NCBI GenBank assembly: GCA_032718865.1
Contig: JALUTQ010000026.1
Location: 62,001 to 126,000 of the forward strand
Source: Tilletia caries
Lineage: Eukaryota; Basidiomycota; Exobasidiomycetes; Tilletiales; Tilletiaceae
Length of the DNA stretch: 64,000 bases
Direction: 5' to 3'
Both the position numbers and the translations under genes were made by a program. The first letter of the stretch is position 1, and each line of letters begins with the position of its first letter. Under the pieces are notes generated by a model that was not told the origin of the DNA, did not search any database, and worked only from the letters and a program-made list of their open reading frames with translations. Shown here piece after piece: positions 56,378 through 64,000 of the stretch.

Positions 56378-59088
56378 ATGGAGCACGAAGATTACGAGAG
56401 TGTATGTACCTTGAGCGACCGTGAGAGCAGCGCTCCGAATCCCAGCGCTCACAGTTTTGGCTCGATCCCAGCATGCTCAGCTCGGCGAATCCACACTCCC
56501 GCTTTGCGCGACCCCCGCCGTGGTCACGCTCTACGAGGACTGCTTCAGGCTCCGACACACCTCCTGTCTACGTATCCGGACAGGACTTGCGACGGTACGC
56601 AATATCATGGTGCTCACGACGAAGGCCACTGCGTTCCGATGTCATTCCATCGCCATCTGCGCTCGCGCACTTCGCTTTTTCAAACGCATCGCGATCCAAG
56701 AGACCAAGTCGGGCCAGCTCATCGCCTCTGGCACACCGATGAGCGTCGTTCTGGTCTGGGCCAACACGTGAGTTCCCCCCTCTCCCCTCGCTCACTCGCA
56801 CGGATGATGTTGACCTACACACGCGGAATCCATCCGTGTGAATGTGTAGAACGCTGGAACAATTCCACAGCAAGCTGGACGAAGGCGGCACAAGATCAAT
56901 TGTGTCTCGGAGCAAACGTAGCTCTTTCTCCTCAAAAGCTATACATATAGAGCTGGGTGACATTCGAACGGAAATGAAGCGAATAATTCGCGTCGCTCAG
57001 GTGAGGCTCTTTCCGGCCAATTTTGACGAGCTGGTGCTAACTCCTGCCGTCTTTCAGGCTGAATACTCCCGATCAATGAACAGGCTGCTTTCTCGGTCAG
57101 GACCACCCGTTCTGCCACACCTGGCACGTTCGATGGTGCTGTGCTTTCGAAGTATCGTCTTCGACATATATGAGGTCCTGGATGATCATGACGGGCAAAC
57201 GCACATCACATCGGAGAACCTCAACAATTTTGCCATCCTATTTCCGCTCCTTCGCGACATTGCAGCGAGGCCGTCATCCAGCAGCGCGTCCTCTTCTTCC
57301 CGGGCGAGTCTCTATGTGCCTACCGACGCCACATTACAGCACAGCATGGACGGCCGAGGTCACTTCGGTCCGGTCGGCGAAAATGCTACTGACGTCTCCC
57401 AGCTCAAATTTCCCAGCCACAGACGCGCCGAGTCCTGGGCCCAGAGTTTTGGGGATCTCTTCTGGCGGATAAGGCAACGCGTGCTTGCCACCGAAAAAAT
57501 GCCTGGAGGACCGTCGAAGGGACTGTTTTACCTCCATCACACCCTCATCATCACCTGCAAGCTCGGACAGCTTGCGAACGCCAGCTTCTTTGCCGAAATG
57601 GTTGCTGCGGTTCTTCGGCACAAGCAAGAGTGGGAACCTCACCCCGACGTAACGTTCCAAGTCGCCAGCGCCTTCGCGGCACTGTCTTTTCTCCAGCGCC
57701 AATCTGGCAAATTCGAACAAGCCCTCCAAACCTCAGCGGAAGTCCTGGCACTTGCTTCCCAGTCGAATCTTGAGACAAGTGTGGAGGGAGGCCCCAAACT
57801 GATGGGTACCCTCGCACTCGAGCACGGCTCTAACCTGCGCCGTCTTTACACGTCCAGGAATGAAGACATGGAACGCGCTCGCAGCTGGAAGCTGAAGAGC
57901 CGCGACTCCGCTTGCCAGGCAGTCGCCCGGTTTCGCTCCGGACTGCTCAACGATCCATCCGATTGGGAGGTTCGATTCTCTTTGGGACGTGCGCTTTTAT
58001 TACAGGCGTTCTCTTATCGGCATCAGTTTCCTGGCGAGAAGTCCGACTCCGCCTCAGCAACGAAGTCGAATCAGATATCTCAAGAAGCGATCGAGTACCT
58101 CCGAACTGCCGCTCAAGCCAAGCCGCACGTTCTCGAGCTTTATCTTGCTTTGCAGTTGGCCAACCACGCCAAGTACTTGGACACAGATCGTCCTCAAGGT
58201 CGTCTGCTCTGTCAGGAAGCGATCGACATCTATCAGCGATGGGCATCCGGCTGGCAGAACATGGAAATATCTCCCTTATCGACTATGCACTCGACGATGG
58301 GAATTTTCCTTCTGCGGGACTGCGAGTATGACGGCGCGCTGAAGGCGCTCACCAAGTCGATCGAGCTCGAGAACTGCATCACAGCGAGCTTACTCGCCAG
58401 TTATCGATACCGGGCATGGACAAATATGAACCTTGAGCATTACCATGCCACACTACAAGACATCACATGGTTGAAAGGACACCATATTGGCGCCGAGGGA
58501 CGGTTGACTGCCGAACTAACGGCACTATCGGGTTTTGCGGAGTGGATGAGGGACGACCGCATCAGCCCAGCAGCAGCAAGACGAACTCTCCAAAGGGCCG
58601 TGGAAATCTTCCAGGCTAACGGTTGCCCCAAGGATATGGACTCGGTGAAGGACCTTGAGTTCGGGCGAACATACGTCCTTGCCCTTGCGTGGCTCGGTGG
58701 CATCGACGCTTCCATCGGCTACTCGGCCGCTGAAAGGACCCAGCTCGCCGTCAATCTCAGCCGGAAGCTCATTGCGGCCACCATCACGGGCGCAGAGAAA
58801 GATGCAGCTGAGATGGACCTTGTTCACATCCTCCTCTTCCATGCGACGGCCCTTTTCGACTCTGAAGCTAGAGACAGCGCAGTGGAGCTGCTGAACGAGT
58901 GCATGCAACTAATCACGAAGCACCCGAAGACTGCCGCTACAACAGCGAAAACGGTGTGGCAATTTCGGGCGTATCTTTTTGAAGCGGACGACGAACAGGA
59001 GGAGGCCGACTGGGCGTGGGGCATGGCGGCTAAGTTCAGCTCAGCCAGGGGTTACTTCCACCATCTGGAGCACATCCATTCATGGTAG
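56378..59088 (+). CDS. Large TPR-repeat protein 2 (paralogue of TPR protein 1)
   Basis: The well supported part is exons up to 56767, 56850-57000 and 57058-59088, about 850 residues in all. The likely start is ATG 56378 (MEHEDYES), but the first short intron before ALTVLARSQHAQLG is uncertain because its frame fits only a weak donor. Helical repeats include YEDCFRLRHTSCLRI, FEQALQTSAEVLALAS, GALKALTKSIELENC, AARRTLQRAVEIFQ and GGIDASIGYSAAERTQ. Shared positions with TPR protein 1 are KL-AEM, ASAFAALS, GFAEWM and LALAWLGG. Intron 57001-57057 is 57 bases, in frame and stop-free, so retention would only add 19 residues. Function is unknown. Confidence 0.75.
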
Positions 59089-59319
59089 CATTCGCAATCA
59101 AAGCACTGACTTCTGCGAGCTGGAGACCACAACGACCTTCCCACTGCCACTAAGCACAATCGTGTAGCCTACCAGCGTTCCATGGCCTAGAGCTGGTTGA
59201 AGATCAGAAATCGATTCCAGCGTGACGTGAGAGGCTATATCGCTAAAGTTCGCAGCATGAAAAGCATGAAGCTGATTGAAGGTCGGACAACACGAGTTGG
59301 AGCAGAAGTGCGCAGAGAC

Positions 59320-62300
59320 TCAATCAACCTTAACCTTGCTCTCTCCATCATCCGAGTTGACGATGTTGCGCGAGACCCATTTACACGCCTCATCGACCAC
59401 GATGACAGGAAGAGAGAGCCACATCACTGCCTTCCACTCCTCTGATCCCAGCGGCGTGACAATGAAAATGTCCTGAAGGAAGGGTGTCTGCAGAGATGAG
59501 CGATGAGGTGTGAAGGTGGACGTGAGCTGAAAGAACCACACTCGAATCAGTGAAGCTGGGTCACTTACGTAAAGAATCATGAAGTGCAATAGCATGCTAA
59601 GCACGACGGCGCCAATCAGCCACCAGTTCCGCGTCGGAGGCGTGGTCAGCAGACTGTCGTTTGTCGCAATGGAAGAGATCGCATTGGCCATCTCCACCAC
59701 GACAAGGATGCTCAGACTCATCGTCGTTGCGCTCCGACCAGCCCAATGCTTGGTGGTGAACATGTCGCAGCCGAATGGAGGGTGGGCGATGGCGTCATTC
59801 ACCGTCCCAGCAGCGGCAGCAGCAGCGGCGGCGGCGGCGGCCACTGCGTTCGCCCCGGTTCCGACATCAGGGAAGTCGGCAGCGCACGATCGGAAGTTGA
59901 CAAGTTGCCAAAAGGTGATTTGAGGGCCGGCGGGGTAGGAAGTGAACCACCACGCATAGCCCGCCACAGTCGCAATCCCCACGTACGCGCCCACGATGCA
60001 GAACCGAGCAAGGAGCCAGCCGTTCACAAGGGGATCGTCTCTCCGCCGGGGCGGGCGAGACATGATCTCAGCGTCCGGCGGGTTCAGTCCGAGGGCGGTG
60101 GCCGGCAAGCCGTCGGTGACGAGGTTGACCCAGAGGAGCTGAATGGGCAAGAGCGCCTCGGGCATGCCGAGCAGCATGGTCAGGAAAATGGAAACGACCT
60201 CGCCGATGTTGGACGAGATCAGGTACCGGATGAAGGACTGGGTATTGTTGTAGATGCTCCTGCCTTCCTCCACAGCCGACGCTATTGTCGCAAAGTTGTC
60301 ATCGGCTAGGATCATGTCGCTCGCCAACACCGCCACGTCCGTTCCTGAACCCATCGCAATCCCGATGTCGGCCTTTCTCAGCGCCATGGCATCGTTGACT
60401 CCGTCGCCTGTCATGGCTACCACCAGTCCCTGCCCCTGCAGAAGGTCCACGAGTAGACTTTTGTGCGAGGGCTCGACGCGCGAGAACAAGCTGGCCCGCA
60501 TCACCGCCGCCTTCTGTGCATCGACTCCTCCCACGCTCCCTCCTGCCCCGCCCAGTCCAGAGCTATTCAGCGGTGCCATCGCGAGCTCGTCGAACTCACG
60601 ACCCGTGTACGAGCGGCCCTCGAGGGAGGTCATGCTCGGAGGGAAGACGCCGATGGAGCGGCAGATAGACTCCGCCGTCGACTTGTCGTCGCCGGTTATG
60701 ACCATCACCCGAATCCCCGCCTGTCGGCAGCGAGCAATGGCGCCAGCGACCTCCGGGCGCGGAGGGTCGAGCATGCCGATCAAACCGACAAAGGTCAAGT
60801 CTTGCTCGAGTTGGACAAAGTCGGACGAGGTGATGTCCAGAAGCTCGGTACTTCCGTTCGAAGCGGCCCCGTTTGCGCTGCCTCGACCCCCCTGCCTGCG
60901 CATTGCAGCGACAAAGGCGTGAGAATCCGCAGGCACGTTTTCCCGCACCGCACACGCCAACACGCGCAATCCCATCCTCCCCCACTCCCGCGCCTTAGTA
61001 AGGAGGAGTGCACGGTTGTGTTCCGTCATCGGAACCCGACCGCCCTGCCCCACTCCTGCCTTCCCGCCGCCGCTTTCGCCAAGATACGGCGAAGGACCGG
61101 GACTTCCACGAGGCGATCGATTGCCTTGCGAGACGCCCTCGGCGGTGTGAATGCGGGTACATCTCGGCAAGATGCTGTCCGGTGCACCCTTGACGAGCAG
61201 AGTCCCTCGCTCGCTGCTCCCATCCCCCGCACCTGCCGCAACCAGTACGCCCATGCTTTTACGTTCTCGCGTGAACTCGAGGGTCATGACGCGGCGCCAG
61301 ATGTGGCTGTATGCCTCATTGACGGCATTGCACCGCTGCTGCGGACCCATGTGATGCAAGCGGGAGTTGAAGGAGTCGTCGTGGTGCTGAAGTTTCTCTA
61401 CCAATACCTTAAGGGCAGCTTCTGTGGGCTGACCCATGGCGGAGTACGCGCTAGTGGAATTGGAGGGTCGTTGGCGAGGAGGGTAAGCTGATGAGCCCGC
61501 GAAGGAGGTTGATGAAGATGAGTCGTCATATGCGATGCTGGCATCGTTGCAAAGGGCACAGACTTGCGCGAGAGCGTGGACTGGCGAGCCAACATGGTTC
61601 AGCTTCATGGCAGGTCGGCCGACGCTGATTGTCATCATTGCCAAAGAAGCATGGTGCCTGTGTCCGCCCGAGCCGGAGGCATCGTCGCGGTAGCGGTCGC
61701 CTTGAGATCTCTTTTCGGATGGCGCATTGTTAAGCGCGGCATCGAGAGGATGAAGGCTGGACGACGGGTTGGAGGCATAGCTGGAGGTGCCATACGCTGG
61801 CAGGGTGTCCGATTGACCGCCATGCTCGCTCACGCTCGAGATTTGTCCATCGGGAGAGAACCCATTCGCTTCGACGTAGTACTCTTCAAGCTCTGATGCG
61901 CTCTGGCCACCGCTGAAGGTAGCAAAGCGCGTCACGGACATCTGGTTGGTCGTCAGAGTCCCTGTCTTGTCCGAGCAGATGATGTTCGTTGAGCCCAATG
62001 TTTCCACAGATGGGAGATGCCTAACGATCGCGTTCTTCTTCGCCATCTTTTGCGTGCCAAGGGCGAGACAGGCGGTGATGACCGCCGCCAGACCCTCGGG
62101 AATCGCTGCAACGGCGAGAGCGACCGCGATTTTGAAGTAATAGATGGCACCTTTGAGCCAACCTCCGTGCGTGCCGTCGCTGAAGTGACGGATATTGATG
62201 AGCCAGACCAGAATGCAAATGACGCTGATGACTTTGGCGAGCATGTCTCCAAAGTCGTCGAGTTTCTGCTTCAGCGGCGTCTTCTGCTCCTCCACGCCCT

Positions 62301-63036
62301 CCTTTCCTCCGCTGATTTCCGAGTGAATGCTGCCGATGGCTGTTTGTGAGCCGGTAAGGATGACGACCGCCAGGCATGTTCCGTTCGTGATCGTGGTCCC
62401 GCTGAAGAGGATGTTGGTCATATCCTGCTTGACCGCGCGCGGATCTTGGACGACCCCGGGCATCTTGAGGACTGATTCGGACTCGCCTGTTAAGATGGCC
62501 TGGTCGACGCGGAGCGAAGAGGACGTGAGGCTGATAACGCGGGCATCGGCGGGGACCTTGTCTCCGACGCTGAGCTGGAGGACGTCGCCGGGGACGAGCA
62601 TGCTGGAAGGGACCTTGGTAGCCTGCCCGCCATTGCGGAGGACCGTGGCCTGCTCTGGCGAGTACTGGCGCAGCGCATCGATGGCCTGGTCCGCGTGCGA
62701 TTCCTGAATGACGCCGACCGTTGCGTTGGCGATGAGGATGAGGAAGATCACACTCGGCTCGACCAGAGCCGTTGCGAGAGAGGTGGTGTCCGGGTCTCTG
62801 TCGACGAGCGCGAGCAGGAAAGAGATGACCGCCGAGCCGAGCAGGATGAGGACGAGGGTGTCTTCGAACTGGGCCAGGATCCGTTTCCAGAGCGGCGTTG
62901 CGGGTGTGTCGGGGAGCGAGTTGGGCCCATGGCGCGCATACCGCTCGTCGACCTGGAGCGGGTCGAGGCCACGCGCTGGGTTGACGCCGAGATGCTCGAG
63001 CACGATCTCGATCGGATACGTCCACGCCGACTCCAT
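59320..63036 (-). CDS. P-type Ca2+-ATPase, SERCA type
   Basis: Pumps Ca2+ into the ER/Golgi lumen at the cost of ATP. Exons 59569-63036 and 59320-59487 give 1211 residues. Catalytic motifs: phosphorylated Asp in [30 protein letters not shown] and the hinge [19 protein letters not shown]. Ca2+-binding positions are kept: [10 protein letters not shown] in M4, [11 protein letters not shown] in M5 and [16 protein letters not shown] in M6. The protein exceeds the usual 1000 residues through Ser/Gly-rich inserts in the N domain and an Ala run in the lumenal M7-M8 loop. The ATG at 63036 ([17 protein letters not shown]) matches fungal SERCA starts; the frame stays open upstream but only from a non-ATG codon. 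The 81-base intron (59488-59568) is in frame and stop-free. Confidence 0.93.
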   Translation of the reverse strand: MESAWTYPIEIVLEHLGVNPARGLDPLQVDERYARHGPNSLPDTPATPLWKRILAQFEDTLVLILLGSAVISFLLALVDRDPDTTSLATALVEPSVIFLILIANATVGVIQESHADQAIDALRQYSPEQATVLRNGGQATKVPSSMLVPGDVLQLSVGDKVPADARVISLTSSSLRVDQAILTGESESVLKMPGVVQDPRAVKQDMTNILFSGTTITNGTCLAVVILTGSQTAIGSIHSEISGGKEGVEEQKTPLKQKLDDFGDMLAKVISVICILVWLINIRHFSDGTHGGWLKGAIYYFKIAVALAVAAIPEGLAAVITACLALGTQKMAKKNAIVRHLPSVETLGSTNIICSDKTGTLTTNQMSVTRFATFSGGQSASELEEYYVEANGFSPDGQISSVSEHGGQSDTLPAYGTSSYASNPSSSLHPLDAALNNAPSEKRSQGDRYRDDASGSGGHRHHASLAMMTISVGRPAMKLNHVGSPVHALAQVCALCNDASIAYDDSSSSTSFAGSSAYPPRQRPSNSTSAYSAMGQPTEAALKVLVEKLQHHDDSFNSRLHHMGPQQRCNAVNEAYSHIWRRVMTLEFTRERKSMGVLVAAGAGDGSSERGTLLVKGAPDSILPRCTRIHTAEGVSQGNRSPRGSPGPSPYLGESGGGKAGVGQGGRVPMTEHNRALLLTKAREWGRMGLRVLACAVRENVPADSHAFVAAMRRQGGRGSANGAASNGSTELLDITSSDFVQLEQDLTFVGLIGMLDPPRPEVAGAIARCRQAGIRVMVITGDDKSTAESICRSIGVFPPSMTSLEGRSYTGREFDELAMAPLNSSGLGGAGGSVGGVDAQKAAVMRASLFSRVEPSHKSLLVDLLQGQGLVVAMTGDGVNDAMALRKADIGIAMGSGTDVAVLASDMILADDNFATIASAVEEGRSIYNNTQSFIRYLISSNIGEVVSIFLTMLLGMPEALLPIQLLWVNLVTDGLPATALGLNPPDAEIMSRPPRRRDDPLVNGWLLARFCIVGAYVGIATVAGYAWWFTSYPAGPQITFWQLVNFRSCAADFPDVGTGANAVAAAAAAAAAAAGTVNDAIAHPPFGCDMFTTKHWAGRSATTMSLSILVVVEMANAISSIATNDSLLTTPPTRNWWLIGAVVLSMLLHFMILYVSDPASLIRVWFFQLTSTFTPHRSSLQTPFLQDIFIVTPLGSEEWKAVMWLSLPVIVVDEACKWVSRNIVNSDDGESKVKVD

Positions 63037-63297
63037 CGCGATGCTGCCTTCGTTTCCCAGTGCAAGGAAGGAAGGAATGTGGTCAAGGTTCGAAGCTCGG
63101 AGCGGAGGGCACGTCCACATATGTATGTTCGGAATGCGGAGATCACAGCGAGAAGTGCTTTCCAAAAAGGGTCAAGCTTTTGTGAAGTGGAAAAACGGCC
63201 AATTTCATTCGATTCGGCGGACCTGAAACTACGGACGTCGTGCGCTTCTCTGCTGCAATGAATGAACCCCCTCCTCTTATACAGTGAAGACGACAGA
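63037..63297 (-). promoter_or_regulatory. Ca2+-ATPase upstream region
   Basis: 261 bp between the ATPase ATG and the stop codon of the next gene on the same strand. It contains the terminator of that gene and presumably the ATPase promoter. No distinct element was recognised. Confidence 0.4.
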
Positions 63298-64000
63298 TCA
63301 GATGCCACGCCCGCCGGTGACCTCAAGCGTGTGGCCGCTGACGTAGGAAGCCAGCGGACTGGCGAGGAAGAGCATCGAAGCAGCCGCCTCATCCGGTTCA
63401 CCCGCGCGCTGGAGTGGGATGTCCGCAACAGCGGTGACGCTGGCCTTGGAGTCGGCTGCTGCTGGTCGCCCAGGGATACCGAGAGCAATCTTCTTTCCGT
63501 CGACTTCGATCGTTTCGCCGTTTTCCTTGGCGAAGGTCAGGCGGGTGAGGATGTATCCGAAGGCGACAGTGCTGTAAGAGATACTAATGTGTTAGAGCTG
63601 TCACTTTTGCGGAGAAGTCCGGTCCGCAATGCCGTACTCACTTGCACCGGACTCCGAATGGGCCCCACTCCTTTGCGATGGTCTTGGTGAGACCGACCAC
63701 GCCCGCTTTGGCGAAGGCATAGGACACCTGTCCAACGTTTCCATGCAGACCTGAGGTACTTGACACATTGATGATGCTGCGGTTCTCCCGCTTTTCAGCC
63801 TCCTTGATGCGCATGTGTGGCGCTGTGCAACAAAAGAGGTGTCAGAGATAGGTCCTATGCTAGCGCTTCAAGGAGGAAGAAGGGAAGAAATACTGACCTG
63901 CGGCACGAATGAGACGGAAAGGCGCGAGACCGTGGACGCGGTACATTAGTTCATAAGTCGCATCGTCCATGTTGTGTGCCATCTTGTCCGCGGTAAAGCC
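63298..64000 (-). CDS. Short-chain dehydrogenase/reductase (5' end outside window)
   Basis: NAD(P)-dependent oxidoreductase of the classical SDR/FabG-like group. Exons seen are 63898-64000 (continues off the right edge), 63642-63822 and 63298-63571. The catalytic serine region is [17 protein letters not shown], the active-site YxxxK is [17 protein letters not shown], and the C-terminal [20 protein letters not shown] and [12 protein letters not shown] close the fold. The Rossmann Gly motif should lie off the window. An insertion after [20 protein letters not shown] is a little longer than in bacterial FabG. The substrate cannot be told; 3-oxoacyl reductase or another ketone reductase is possible. 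Confidence 0.85.

Noticed and set aside
63037..63165. Ca2+-ATPase start at 63165
   Set aside because: That codon is TTG. The ATG at 63036 gives the family N-terminus.

Overview
The window is nuclear DNA from a fungus, most likely a basidiomycete. Genes carry many short GTGAGT/YAG introns, and the conserved set (ubiquitin-eL40 fusion, actin, SF3B1, a SERCA-type Ca2+-ATPase, GDA1, VTA1) is fungal. A Ngaro-like tyrosine-recombinase retrotransposon and a MULE transposon are present. Ustilaginomycotina is possible, but no marker here settles it. Exon joins below were read by eye; for every gene with full coordinates the spliced frame closes without a stop.

Left part (1-6,844): the 3' end of a ubiquitin-eL40 gene, actin (-), a CYP53-like P450 (-), and a FUN14-domain mitochondrial protein (+) divergent from the P450. 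From 7.3 to 17 kb lies the most unusual block: four minus-strand genes (A-D) encoding tandem, very divergent ubiquitin-like (UBL) units. Each unit carries an intron at the same codon, and most have lost the C-terminal Gly-Gly. Genes A-C sit in duplicated segments that also copied the 3' tail of the FUN14 gene. A frame-broken MYST acetyltransferase relic follows, then intact SF3B1 (+) and a 992-residue TPR protein (-).

Middle part (25.4-40.5 kb): gene-poor. It holds a duplicated pair of small secreted-protein genes (28.9-29.7 and 33.2-33.8 kb). One copy has received a TA-flanked MITE and a 504-bp TIR element containing a tRNA-like sequence. To the right are a polytopic membrane protein (+) and a small helical protein (-).

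Repeat block (40,513-51,103): a nearly complete Ngaro-like element with split direct repeats A1-ORFs-B1-A2-B2. Its A2 repeat is interrupted by a 4.14-kb MULE with terminal inverted repeats, a 10-bp target duplication and a spliced transposase gene.

Right part (51.6-64 kb): Golgi GDPase GDA1 (-) and ESCRT regulator VTA1 (+) from a shared 181-bp promoter, a second TPR protein (+) related to the first, the Ca2+-ATPase (-), and a short-chain dehydrogenase (-) cut by the window edge. GDA1 and the Ca2+-ATPase both support the secretory pathway; no gene cluster for one metabolic pathway is evident.
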